Below, piece by piece: positions 50,596-59,246 of a stretch of DNA of 64,000 bases. The first letter of the stretch is position 1; each line of letters begins with the position of its first letter. A model generated the notes under the pieces. The model ran no database searches, was not told where the DNA came from, and worked only from the letters and a program-made list of their open reading frames with translations. Position numbers and translations under genes: made by a program. The DNA is taken from contig NZ_JWIC01000006.1 of the NCBI RefSeq assembly GCF_000814765.1, positions 1 through 64,000 on the forward strand, given 5' to 3'. The DNA comes from Pseudoalteromonas luteoviolacea. Lineage in GTDB: Bacteria; Pseudomonadota; Gammaproteobacteria; Enterobacterales; Alteromonadaceae.

Positions 50596-51209
50596 AGCCT
50601 GTTGTTGATTTACATAAGTAGTATTCATACATAAGTACTAGCTTTCGACGATGCTTCTCCAATCTTGTTCAGCAGTGATTGACAGATTGTTGGTTTGAAC
50701 ACACAAGGTTAAGAGTCCTAATTATTTAGGAAATAATACGACAACATAATTGGTGGGGTGAAAAAGTACAAAATAAGATGGTTTTGCCTCATGAAAACGG
50801 CATTCACTTTATTGCCCCTTAGTTTTATTGGTCGCTAAAGTCTCAGTTTCTAATAATGTCGATTTTACTGAGTATGTGATCGTTTTATGCTTCCTTTATT
50901 TATATATTAAGTCTTTCCGGCTATTTATTTTTTGGTTTTAAAATTAATTTTTTTAAGTTTTTTTTCACATTCTTTTGATTGAAAACCTCTCTCCTTAGAT
51001 GCATTTATATAATAAAAATGGATATGGAATTGTAACAATCTGTATAGGTGGTTAAGTGGAACAATGTACGCTTGCATAAGGGCTAACACATAGAAAAAAC
51101 GAGAGTTTCATTGCAAGTTCATTTTGTTTTTTTAAATGTGCAGCCCAAAAAATGGTTAAATTTCATTTTTTATAGAAGGGCCGAGTTAGTTTGATTGTTT
51201 CTAATTGTT
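50596..51209. other. AT-rich region without genes
   Basis: Long stretch without plausible ORF on either strand; 50890-51000 is extremely T-rich. No attC seen. Confidence 0.5.
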
Positions 51210-51310
51210 TCCAAGGTGGTTACAAAGAGTTAGGTTATTGTTATTGTCTTATGTAATCAAGTGCGTATATGAATAGTCGTTATTATGCGGCACGAGATAC
51301 GCTGTGGTTT
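51210..51310 (+). repeat. Dispersed non-coding repeat, copy G (weak)
   Basis: AAGTGCGTATATGAATAGTC and GTTATTATGCGGCACGAGAT match the tail of copies A-C; the front is diverged. Confidence 0.5.
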
Positions 51311-51337
51311 TGAAGCAAAATAAGGAGTATTTGAACA

Positions 51338-51751
51338 ATGTCAGAGCTTTCTGAGTATCAGGTCAATATCAAGATTAAGCTATGTGCTCTATGGTCAGCT
51401 GTTATGTCACTTTACATTTATTGTGATTATTTCGAGCTTTATACACCGACAAAAATCGAGTCGATGATCAACGGGACTACTATTTTTGGAGCTGGAGATC
51501 AAACAGCTTTGCTTGGGTTGTCTTCGATAATGTTGGTCACGAGCTTGATGATCTGCTTATCCGTATTATTACCAGCAAAAATCAATAGGTTATTGAATAT
51601 AACAGTTGGGTTAATAATGACAGTTATGCTTATGTTCCTTGCTTATGCTGTGGGTTGGTATTTTTATAAAATGTATGCCGTCGTTGAGTCAATTTTGACT
51701 ATGGTAATTGTTTGGCTTGCTTGGAAGTGGCCAGAAGAATCCAACGTTTAA
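51338..51751 (+). CDS. DUF6326-like membrane protein, 137 aa
   Basis: ATG after AAGGAG. Four helices (about 15-35, 52-75, 80-105, 110-130) and LPAKINRLLNITVG match the DUF6326 layout. Preceded by repeat copy G. Role unknown. Confidence 0.7.
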   Translation: MSELSEYQVNIKIKLCALWSAVMSLYIYCDYFELYTPTKIESMINGTTIFGAGDQTALLGLSSIMLVTSLMICLSVLLPAKINRLLNITVGLIMTVMLMFLAYAVGWYFYKMYAVVESILTMVIVWLAWKWPEESNV

Positions 51752-51845
51752 CAAAGCCTCAAAGTAGGGTCCGTATTGGCTTTACTCGGATCCATTTCGC
51801 TCAATGATGTTGAAATCAATTACTTATTGCCTTAATTGGCATTGT
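51745..51845 (+). repeat. attC-like site, degenerate
   Basis: GTTTAACAAAGCCTC, GTATTGGCT, end GCATTGT (51839-51845). Last attC-like sequence I can find. Confidence 0.5.
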
Positions 51846-51901
51846 AAGCCGTTAGTTTTGAGTATTTATGCTCAACAAGTTTAGTTTATTAAGGAAGAGT
51901 C

Positions 51902-52591
51902 GTGTCTAAAAAAAGTATCGCAAGACTCGCTGGGTTATTTTATCTGGCAGTCGTTTTAACAGGGATATTTAACCTTATTTATGTACCATCTCAGCTTATA
52001 GTATGGGGAGATGCGGCAGTAACGGTTAATAACATTCTTAATTCTGAGTTCTTATTCAGATTAGGTATTGTGAGTGGGGTACTCTGCTATATAAGTTTTT
52101 TTGTACTGCCGTTTATTTTGTACAAACTATTTAAGTCAGTTGATAAAAACTACGCTTTTCTCATGATTGCACTCGCTGTTGTCAGCGTTCCTATTTCTCT
52201 TTTCAATATGATCAATAAAGTTGACGTGCTAACACTTCTTAGTGGAGCTGAATATTTAAAAGCAGTCGATACCGAGCAAATACATACACAAGTGATGCTA
52301 TTGCTCAGGTCTTACAATAATGGGATTTCAGTAGTTCAGATATTTTGGGGTCTTTGGCTGTTTCCTTTTGGTTACCTTGTTTATAAGTCGGGGTTTCTTC
52401 CTAAGATATTCGGAATTTTGTTGATGATAGGCTGTTTTGGATATTTGATAAAATTCTTTGGGTACCTTCTTTTTCCAAGTGTCGCTATTCCTCTGTTTGT
52501 CGAATTGCCAGCTTCATTGGGGGAAATAGGAATTTGTTTGTGGCTTTTGATCATGGGGGTTAAAGATAAACCTGCGCAAGGAGTAAGCTAA
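51902..52591 (+). CDS. DUF4386 family membrane protein, 229 aa
   Basis: GTG start after AAGGAAG. ARLAGLFYLAVVLTGIFNLI at the N-terminus and LFPFGYLVYKSGFLPKIFGI near 155-180 are typical of DUF4386. Six or so helices. Role unknown. Confidence 0.85.
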   Translation: MSKKSIARLAGLFYLAVVLTGIFNLIYVPSQLIVWGDAAVTVNNILNSEFLFRLGIVSGVLCYISFFVLPFILYKLFKSVDKNYAFLMIALAVVSVPISLFNMINKVDVLTLLSGAEYLKAVDTEQIHTQVMLLLRSYNNGISVVQIFWGLWLFPFGYLVYKSGFLPKIFGILLMIGCFGYLIKFFGYLLFPSVAIPLFVELPASLGEIGICLWLLIMGVKDKPAQGVS

Positions 52592-52745
52592 TCCATGCTT
52601 GATGAGAGCAGCGTTCCATCAGGAAGAGTTGTCGACATAGAAGCTTGTGAGTGATGAAGGCTTGGTTTTTGCTCATATTTGGATTCAGTATAAGGCAAAC
52701 AGATTTCGCATAGTTTAAAACCTGCAATGACCTTTAGGTGGGAGC

Positions 52746-52817
52746 ATGTCGGCTTACTCAGAGCGTGTTATCAGCTATGCAGAACAGATCCCAAAAATTG
52801 AAGCCGATTGCTTTTGA
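52746..52817 (+). pseudogene. 5' gene fragment ended before a REP motif
   Basis: ATG after GTGGGAG, reads MSAYSERVISYAEQIPKIEA and stops 16 bases before GGACAGGCAC (52834). Probably the start of a gene whose rest was lost. Confidence 0.4.
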
Positions 52818-52833
52818 GAAAAATAATATTTCA

Positions 52834-52843
52834 GGACAGGCAC
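52834..52843 (+). repeat. REP-like motif
   Basis: GGACAGGCAC; follows the truncated frame. Confidence 0.55.
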
Positions 52844-53026
52844 ATAGTTACTTTCTAAAAAGCCCCTGCATACTCATTAGTCTTGTGGTTAGTCGTTTTT
52901 AAGTTTTAGTAAAAATGATTGGTAAAAATTTTTTAAGGACAGAGTTGTTTTCTAGTAGCTCGATTCAACACACATTTAATTATTAAAAAGAACATAAAAT
53001 GTGTTAAAGCAAGAAAGGATATTTAT

Positions 53027-54001
53027 ATGATAAAGAATATAAAAGTAGTCAAAGTAGCGTTATTGATGTCAGCGTTTTCTGCTCAATGGTCTGTACACGC
53101 TGATGATAAGTTAGCAACAATTTTAAACAACCTAGAACCGAGTTTATTCGCACCAAATACAGTATCGACGAGTCAATTTGAGTATGGTGCTAGCTTATCT
53201 CCCGATGGCAAAAAATTTGCGTTTGTTAGGGCATTGGCCCGGTTTTCACACAGCGCGCTCGTCATGACTCATAAAAAAGAAGGGGTTTGGCAGACCCCAA
53301 CATTACTGCCGTTTAGTGGCGAGTTTCATGACACTAATCCGTATTTTTCAAAAGACAGTAACACATTTTATTTTACCTCCAGAAGGCCCGTAGAAGGTGC
53401 GAAAAAAGATATCTTTAAAATGTGGCAAGTAAGCTTTGATGGCGATAAATTTGGCCAGCCTGAGTTGGTACCTGGTAAAATTAACGGAGATCATAATGTG
53501 ATCTACCCGACTGTGCATATTAATAAAGATATTTACTTCTCATCTATGATCAAAGGGTCTACGGGCAATGTCGATCTCTTTATTTCTAAGTATCATCCTG
53601 ATGGATATCAAGCGCCGATTGAGATCACAGAGCTTAATTCTACGGTCAGTGACGCAGATCCTGAAGTTTCTACTGACGGAAAGTTGTTGTTTTTCACGTC
53701 AATGAGGCCGGGTGGTTTAGGACACTATGATTTATATGTATCGGTTAAACAAAAGGACGGTAAGTGGGGGCAGCCGATAAACTTAGGCAATAAAATAAAC
53801 TCGCGCAGGATGGACTCAGATCCCATTCTATCAGCGGACGGTAATACCTTATTTTTCTCAAGTGATAACAACCCTGAAGTGAAAGCTGTAAAGAATTACA
53901 ATGAATTGCTCAAGCGACAGGACAGTGTACACAATGGTCTAATGAATATTTATAGTGTTGATATTACCGAGCTAAATAACTACTTGCGCCAAAATATCTA
54001 A
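53027..54001 (+). CDS. Periplasmic WD40-like beta-propeller (PD40) protein, 324 aa
   Basis: ATG after AAAGGAT. Signal peptide (to HADD). Repeated blade motifs: GASLSPDGKKFAFVR, NPYFSKDSNTFYFTSRR, YPTVHINKDIYFSS, DPEVSTDGKLLFFTSMRPGG, DPILSADGNTLFFSSD. This is the TolB/PD40 propeller pattern. Likely binds a protein or ligand in the periplasm. Confidence 0.85.
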   Translation: MIKNIKVVKVALLMSAFSAQWSVHADDKLATILNNLEPSLFAPNTVSTSQFEYGASLSPDGKKFAFVRALARFSHSALVMTHKKEGVWQTPTLLPFSGEFHDTNPYFSKDSNTFYFTSRRPVEGAKKDIFKMWQVSFDGDKFGQPELVPGKINGDHNVIYPTVHINKDIYFSSMIKGSTGNVDLFISKYHPDGYQAPIEITELNSTVSDADPEVSTDGKLLFFTSMRPGGLGHYDLYVSVKQKDGKWGQPINLGNKINSRRMDSDPILSADGNTLFFSSDNNPEVKAVKNYNELLKRQDSVHNGLMNIYSVDITELNNYLRQNI

Positions 54002-54029
54002 GCTGTCAGCCACAATACCGATTGCAATA

Positions 54030-54067
54030 GCAGGAAAAAATGTTGATTTATCTACATGTTTTCCTGC
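54030..54067 (+). terminator. Intrinsic terminator-like hairpin
   Basis: GCAGGAAAAAATGT pairs with ACATGTTTTCCTGC, followed by TCTTATT. 28 bases after the propeller gene. Confidence 0.6.
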
Positions 54068-54243
54068 CTCTTATTCTATGACTAGTACTTCTAAGGGACA
54101 CACCGTTTTCAAAGGTATTTTATCGTGCCTCATAACCTCAAGCATGCCTGCTTTCTGTGGCTTTGCTCTTGTTGAATACGGTGTATTTAGCTCGTTATGG
54201 AGGAAGTATTATGAGGCCGGCAAAAGTATTGTTGAAGTACTGT

Positions 54244-54253
54244 GGGACAGGCA
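54244..54253 (+). repeat. REP-like motif
   Basis: GGGACAGGCA followed by ATGTTTA; last + strand copy before the minus-strand genes. Confidence 0.45.
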
Positions 54254-54331
54254 ATGTTTATCCATCTAACCAAGCAACTTCTATTTACCGCAGGATAGGG
54301 CGATGAGGCATCTGACACTTCACAGAGGAGT

Positions 54332-54366
54332 AACGGCTAAAGGTTTTCGTATTACCTAGAGCCGTT
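54332..54366. terminator. Hairpin between convergent genes
   Basis: AACGGCT and AGCCGTT around a 21-base loop; sits at the 3' end of the minus-strand oxidoreductase. Confidence 0.45.
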
Positions 54367-54374
54367 TATATTAT

Positions 54375-55844
54375 TTACCCAACAGCAGGCATTGTTCGCC
54401 CTGCTAGATCAGCAGGAAAGCCACGTTCCTGTGCAAGGTATTCTGCTCGCTGCGCAATTTGTTGCTCAGTTATGTCACTTGTCATAGATGTATCAACGAA
54501 AGCACTTTGACAGTGGGCTGAGTACCTATTGGATAACAAACCGAGCTCAAATAGCTTGTCAATAATGGTGTTTGCAGCTGGCAGGGCTGATGAGGCCTTG
54601 ACGATTTCACATCGAGCATAGCTATTCGATTGAAAAGCGACATCGGCAACCCTTAACGTTGCATCATCTCCTGGTATTTGCTGTGCGCCATACATCGGGC
54701 GACCGCCAACATCTGCACTATCAAAGGCAGGGATAAAGCCTGCAACTTTTTTAATGGCCTTGGTGGTTCTTTCGTGAATGACTTGTTCGTCCCATTGATG
54801 ATTCACTTTATTGATAAATCTGTTCGGAAGTTCAGGTTGGGCACTTCCTTGCTTTGACGAGACTAAACCCTCATCAAAAAGGGTTATGTCAGGTGTCATG
54901 GCATGTATTTGGAAATAACCATTAGGGTAAGGGGTTAATTGAGTCATACCATTTTTCGTGCCTCGAGTACCATGAAAAATGATTTCGGGCCAATTATACC
55001 GTTGGTCTTCCCAGCGGCTTATGTAAGCCGCTTTAAATTCAACCATACGTTTTGGTTTAAGTCCTACCATGTCATCGATAGTGCCAGTTCTAAACCCGCA
55101 TGCATTAATTAAGTAATCAACTTCAAAGGTCTCAGCTGCGCCTGAACGTTTAGTCTCTACGACCCATTTTTCAGCACTGTTCTGTGCCACTGAAGTAACT
55201 TGCGTGTTTGTTAATAGTTCACAATTTGGGCTATTTTCTAGTGCCAGACTGGTCAACGCCGCTAGCCTAAAAACACTAATGCCATATTCTTGTACTAGAA
55301 AAACGGGAAACTTAAGTTGGGTTAAATCGGTTTGTTTGGCAAAAGCGACCATCCATTCATCAGGCGTTTTTGGCTGACTTGGTACGGGCAATTGCGAGAG
55401 TCGTTCAATATCTGACCGTTGGTACAATCTAAAGTACTCAGATGCGGGACCTAACATTTCATTTGTTGGGTCTGCGTCGATGAGTCTCTGATATTCCTGC
55501 TGAAGCACCGTGAGCCTTGATATAACGTCATTTGGCTCTCCGTTATCATGAGAGGGCACCGCGACGATTGTTGGCCTGTAATCAATGGCCTCTTGATATA
55601 ATTTTGCTGTGTTGATCGATTGTTTTAAAAGATCAATACATTGTTGGTCTGATATTTCTCTATATAAATTACCGCCTGCGTGCAGGTGACACATTGGCGG
55701 ACCATTGACTAAGCTACTTTCTTTTTCGAAAAGAAATACATCAGCGCCTTGTTGGCTTAATTTCAATGCGATAGTCGCACCGCCAATACCACCGCCTATG
55801 ATTCCTACGCGGGTATTGGCATATTTTGAGAGTGTATTTGGCAT
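54375..55844 (-). CDS. FAD-dependent oxidoreductase, 489 aa
   Basis: VGIIGGGIGGATIALKLSQQ (residues 13-32) followed by Glu40 in FLFEKE is the FAD-binding Rossmann motif; a later YLINACGFRTG supports a DAO-type enzyme. Substrate unknown. It lies 54 bases downstream of the Gph-type gene on the same strand, probably one transcript. First gene clearly outside the cassette array with opposite orientation. Confidence 0.8.
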   Translation of the reverse strand: MPNTLSKYANTRVGIIGGGIGGATIALKLSQQGADVFLFEKESSLVNGPPMCHLHAGGNLYREISDQQCIDLLKQSINTAKLYQEAIDYRPTIVAVPSHDNGEPNDVISRLTVLQQEYQRLIDADPTNEMLGPASEYFRLYQRSDIERLSQLPVPSQPKTPDEWMVAFAKQTDLTQLKFPVFLVQEYGISVFRLAALTSLALENSPNCELLTNTQVTSVAQNSAEKWVVETKRSGAAETFEVDYLINACGFRTGTIDDMVGLKPKRMVEFKAAYISRWEDQRYNWPEIIFHGTRGTKNGMTQLTPYPNGYFQIHAMTPDITLFDEGLVSSKQGSAQPELPNRFINKVNHQWDEQVIHERTTKAIKKVAGFIPAFDSADVGGRPMYGAQQIPGDDATLRVADVAFQSNSYARCEIVKASSALPAANTIIDKLFELGLLSNRYSAHCQSAFVDTSMTSDITEQQIAQRAEYLAQERGFPADLAGRTMPAVG

Positions 55845-55898
55845 GTTTTAGACAATAAATAAATGATAAAATGTTAAACCTTCACAAGGTTCATATTC

Positions 55899-56597
55899 TT
55901 ACTCTGCTGGTGCCGTTAAAGAGGCTAAGGTTTCAATGATGTTTGCAAAATCATCTAATACCAAAGTCGCGCCATGGCTATTAATGTCTTCACCATGATT
56001 ATACCCATAGGTTAGACCGATACTTTGCATACCTGCTGCTGTGGCTGCAAAGATATCGTTTTTCGAGTCACCTATCATTAAACACGACGAAGGCGTAACA
56101 CCAAGCTTGTCGCAAACATAAGTTAGTTGCATTGGATCGGGTTTGCGTTTTGGTAGGCTGTCGCCTCCAACAACCATTTCGAAAAAGTCGTTTAGGCCTA
56201 AATGTTTTAAGATAGGGCGAACAAACTGTTCGGGCTTATTGGTTACAATTACTAGCCGATAGCCGTGGTTATGCAGACTTTTCAATGTGCTTTTGACGTT
56301 AGGATATAACGTGGTCTCAACGCAAACATTTTGCTCATAATAAGTTAGAAATATTGAAAGTGCTTCCTCGACGAAGGTGGCATCTAGATCAGGATTGATA
56401 TCGATACTACCTGATAATGCTCTCTGTGTAAGCACCGCCGCACCGTTACCTACCCAGCTTCGAATAGTGTCAGTTGGATAGGGGGTCATGCCTAATGCGT
56501 CTAGCATTTGATTAATACTAAGTGCCAAATCAGGCACACTGTCGATCAATGTTCCATCTAAATCGAATAGCAATACGTCTTTGTTAGTGAATTTCAA
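55899..56597 (-). CDS. gph: Phosphoglycolate phosphatase (HAD family), 232 aa
   Basis: DLDGTLIDSVPDL (Asp12, Asp14) is HAD motif I; LVIVTNKPEQF is motif II; a Lys in SLPKRKPDP and MIGDSKNDIFAATAAG complete the set. Length and the PDLALSINQML cap start fit Gph, which removes phosphate from 2-phosphoglycolate. Upstream of the FAD oxidoreductase. Confidence 0.85.
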   Translation of the reverse strand: MKFTNKDVLLFDLDGTLIDSVPDLALSINQMLDALGMTPYPTDTIRSWVGNGAAVLTQRALSGSIDINPDLDATFVEEALSIFLTYYEQNVCVETTLYPNVKSTLKSLHNHGYRLVIVTNKPEQFVRPILKHLGLNDFFEMVVGGDSLPKRKPDPMQLTYVCDKLGVTPSSCLMIGDSKNDIFAATAAGMQSIGLTYGYNHGEDINSHGATLVLDDFANIIETLASLTAPAE

Positions 56598-57069
56598 TGT
56601 ATATTCCTACTTTGTACCCTTATCTAAACTCGCGCTAGTGTATCTTTTAAAGGGTTCGCTTTCTACGGTCAACCTAGCTAAATTTGTGTTCAGTGTATGT
56701 CTTCTGAGATTTATTTTGATATTGGTTAGGTAATTGTGAATGCCATCCTTTGTTGTTAGTTCATCATAATACGGTCTTTTTGCTGTTTAGGTTTACACGC
56801 AGCAGGAATAATTTAAAAATTACTGAAAACGGCTCGTTATTTGCTTTTGAAAGGCGCTCAAATATTGTTGAGATTAAGGGGGGGGTGAATAAATAGCTTA
56901 TGGTTTTGCGAACTCTGCTGAGTTGAGAGCTCGTTATTTCAGGGTCTAGTTTATCTAAATCAAAGAGGCGTGGTACGCCATCGAAACTTGAGACAGGCAC
57001 AAATTTCTTGCCAAAAGAAATCGAACGGACTACTGTTTAAATATCCAGTTAAAGTTAAAGTGAACAGGA
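56598..57069. other. Intergenic region upstream of the RAYT
   Basis: Contains the REP-like AGACAGGCAC at 56991-57000. A 78-codon minus-strand frame here has no support. Confidence 0.5.
56991..57000 (+). repeat. REP-like motif, left flank of the RAYT
   Basis: AGACAGGCAC followed by AAATTTCTTG; forms an inverted pair with GTGCCTGTCC at 58229. Confidence 0.65.
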
Positions 57070-58059
57070 ATGACAAGAGCAAGGAAAGCACTGATCGATT
57101 TGTCGTCGACATCCTACTATCATTTAGTCGCACGGTGTGTTCGCCGAGCTTTTTTATGTGGAGAGGATAAGTACACAGGTAAAAACTTTAACCATAGGCG
57201 CATATGGTTAGTGGAGCGTCTTAAGTTGCTAAGCAGTGTATTTGCTATTGAAATAGCGGCGTATGCCATTATGAGTAATCACTATCATTTGGTTGTAAAA
57301 GTAAATAGACAGCAAGCGCTCAATTGGCCAGATAACCAAGTAATATCGAGGTGGTACAAGCTGTGTAGAGGAAGTCCAATTATAGATAGATACCTCCATG
57401 GCGACACGCTTAGTGAGGCAGAACAGCTACAAGTATCTGAGTTGATTGAAAAATGGCGAACTAGGCTGTATGACATTAGTTGGTATATGAAAAATCTCAA
57501 TGAATACATTGCAAAGACTGCAAACAAAGAAGACAGCTGCACTGGTAAATATTGGGAAGGGCGATATAAATCACAAGCCTTGCTAGATGAGACGTCATTG
57601 TTAAGCTGCATGGCTTATGTAGACTTAAACCCCATTCGATCGGGTGTGGCAAATACATTAGAAGATAGCGACTTTACATCTATTCAAGAACGTATTAACC
57701 ATTTTCAAAACAAAGCGAACGTCAAAAAATCAAATCAATATGAATTCAAGTGTCAAGCCAATCAACCAAGATCACTTAAACCGTTTGGTGAAAGAGTGCA
57801 TGAACACACATTACCTTTCTCGTTTTTGGACTACCTTGAACTACTCGATTGGGCTGGTCGGCACGTTCATCAAAAAAAGGCAGGGTACATATCAACGAAC
57901 ACACCCAGTATATTTGAGTCATTGAAAATTGAAGTAGTAACTTGGCTGGATAGGGTACAAAACTTTGGTACTCATTTTGGTAACTTCGCAGGCTCTCAAA
58001 CCATATTAAGAGCACATGCCGCTAAAAATGATGTGAATTGGTACAAGGGTGTTGGCTAA
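57070..58059 (+). CDS. REP-associated tyrosine transposase (RAYT), 329 aa
   Basis: YYHLVARCVRRAFLCGEDK at the N-terminus, IMSNHYHLVVKV (HUH His71 and His73), WYMKNLNEYIAK (likely catalytic Tyr), GKYWEGRYKSQAL and YVDLNPIRSG are the hallmarks of IS200-like RAYT/TnpA_REP proteins. These single-stranded DNA nucleases act on REP hairpins. Flanked by inverted REP-like motifs. Probably the source of REP copies across this window. Confidence 0.92.
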   Translation: MTRARKALIDLSSTSYYHLVARCVRRAFLCGEDKYTGKNFNHRRIWLVERLKLLSSVFAIEIAAYAIMSNHYHLVVKVNRQQALNWPDNQVISRWYKLCRGSPIIDRYLHGDTLSEAEQLQVSELIEKWRTRLYDISWYMKNLNEYIAKTANKEDSCTGKYWEGRYKSQALLDETSLLSCMAYVDLNPIRSGVANTLEDSDFTSIQERINHFQNKANVKKSNQYEFKCQANQPRSLKPFGERVHEHTLPFSFLDYLELLDWAGRHVHQKKAGYISTNTPSIFESLKIEVVTWLDRVQNFGTHFGNFAGSQTILRAHAAKNDVNWYKGVG

Positions 58060-58228
58060 TAAATGCTAATTTAATCACATTTTCTTATTATAAGTCCTGC
58101 TTTTTATTTATATTAATATATTCCTAATTTCACCCTGCTAAAACTGTAAGGTAAGGTTTGGTATTGTTTTCTGGTGATTAAGTCTTATCTTTCAAGTTAA
58201 TGAATTTGATTCGATTGGGATTCAAGAA

Positions 58229-58238
58229 GTGCCTGTCC
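58229..58238 (-). repeat. REP-like motif, right flank of the RAYT
   Basis: GTGCCTGTCC, the reverse complement of GGACAGGCAC. Confidence 0.65.
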
Positions 58239-58239
58239 T

Positions 58240-58611
58240 TTTAAATTGCTTTTAAGTTTTCTTTAAATTTTTCCATTTTTAGTTGTTTAAAGTTATCACA
58301 GGGGTGACGGCAGTTTGCTTTATCGGTTTTTAATTCTGGTTTGTTTTATTGGTTTTTAATGATAGTTTTTAACTTGGTTTAATTTAGGTTTTCAAATCAT
58401 TAAATTTGTTTTTTAGTGCTCTCTGTGTGTGGTTTTTCTTTTGAAAGTTTTTTATATTTGTGGGTTGTTTTTGCTAGTAATGGTTTTTTGTTGATAATAA
58501 GTTGTTGCTCTATTAATATGCCAATTGTTGATGATTTTTATTTTTTAAAGTGTGATGATTGTTTTTTTGAAAAGGAAAGTCAAACACCACAAAGTTTTTA
58601 AAGGAGTTTTT
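58240..58611. other. T-rich non-coding region
   Basis: Repeated GGTTTTTAAT and TGGTTTTTAATGATAG phrases, very low G+C. No gene supported. Confidence 0.5.
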
Positions 58612-58956
58612 ATGAAATCACTTTTTCTTATTTTTTTATTCGCGTTTTTTTCTAGTCAATCGATAGCAGGAAACATAGATAGTTCAGGAAAATATGTTGG
58701 TAAGATAAAAAGTGTCGCTATAGGTCATTGGGGGCATGTAGGTGTGCAGCTAGACAATGGTGTTGTTTGTAACGGTAAAAAAGTTGTACTATTACGCACT
58801 GATGATCCATTATTTGATGCTTATTATTCATTGCTATTGACAGCTCAAACGACAAGTCAAAGTGTTGAGATAAACCGCATTACAAGCTCAGATAATCATC
58901 ACTTGGGTTATTGTACTATTAAGTATATTGCTTTAGGTGATCTTTCTGAGTGGTAG
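58612..58956 (+). CDS. Secreted hypothetical protein, 114 aa
   Basis: Start at ATG 58612 after AAAGGAG. Signal peptide (MKSLFLIFLFAFFSSQSIAG). Mature part GKIKSVAIGHWGHVGVQLDN with two cysteines (VVCNGKK, GYCTIKY) and a helix YYSLLLTAQ: the pattern of a small exported family seen in marine gammaproteobacteria. Role unknown. Confidence 0.75.
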   Translation: MKSLFLIFLFAFFSSQSIAGNIDSSGKYVGKIKSVAIGHWGHVGVQLDNGVVCNGKKVVLLRTDDPLFDAYYSLLLTAQTTSQSVEINRITSSDNHHLGYCTIKYIALGDLSEW

Positions 58957-58969
58957 GTTATTAATATAT

Positions 58970-59013
58970 GGCACTTTTTTAATGAAGTTATGAGTGGTGT
59001 AATAAAAAGTGCC
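58970..59013. terminator. Inverted repeat, bidirectional terminator-like
   Basis: GGCACTTTTT and AAAAAGTGCC around a loop of about 24 bases, just after the secreted-protein gene. Confidence 0.5.
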
Positions 59014-59017
59014 GTAA

Positions 59018-59086
59018 TTAAGAACTTTTACTAGATAATACAAATAAAATGATAGTCACTAAACCGCCAATAAGTAGCCCGATCAT
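59018..59086 (-). pseudogene. Minus-strand 3' gene fragment (membrane helix)
   Basis: Reads MIGLLIGGLVTIILFVLSSK to a stop at 59018. The frame is open upstream (LLFYSLHGT) towards the REP GTGCCTGTCC at 59134, so a longer gene may have been cut there. Confidence 0.35.
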
Positions 59087-59133
59087 GGTTCCATGGAGAG
59101 AATAGAACAATAATCTGTTTTTAGTGCCAAAAA

Positions 59134-59143
59134 GTGCCTGTCC
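59134..59143 (-). repeat. REP-like motif
   Basis: GTGCCTGTCC, minus orientation. Confidence 0.6.
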
Positions 59144-59246
59144 ACTTTTTACTTCATACGATAATGAGCCAAATCACTTGACTTGCATACCTTAGTCTCT
59201 TACTTTGCGGTTTTCATTGATACGTATTATGACGAGGGGAATCAAT

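Noticed and set aside
1..52000. CRISPR array
   Set aside because: The regularly spaced repeats are imperfect palindromes with recombination cores, vary in sequence and separate genes of 200-1100 bp; they are attC sites.
54078..54269. ORF, 63 aa
   Set aside because: Falls between a terminator hairpin and a REP motif, with no ribosome-binding site.
56764..57000. Minus-strand ORF, 78 aa
   Set aside because: Its start lies in the REP-like motif and the composition is unconvincing.
58416..58601. ORF, 61 aa, Phe/Cys-rich
   Set aside because: Product of a T-rich tract; no start signal.
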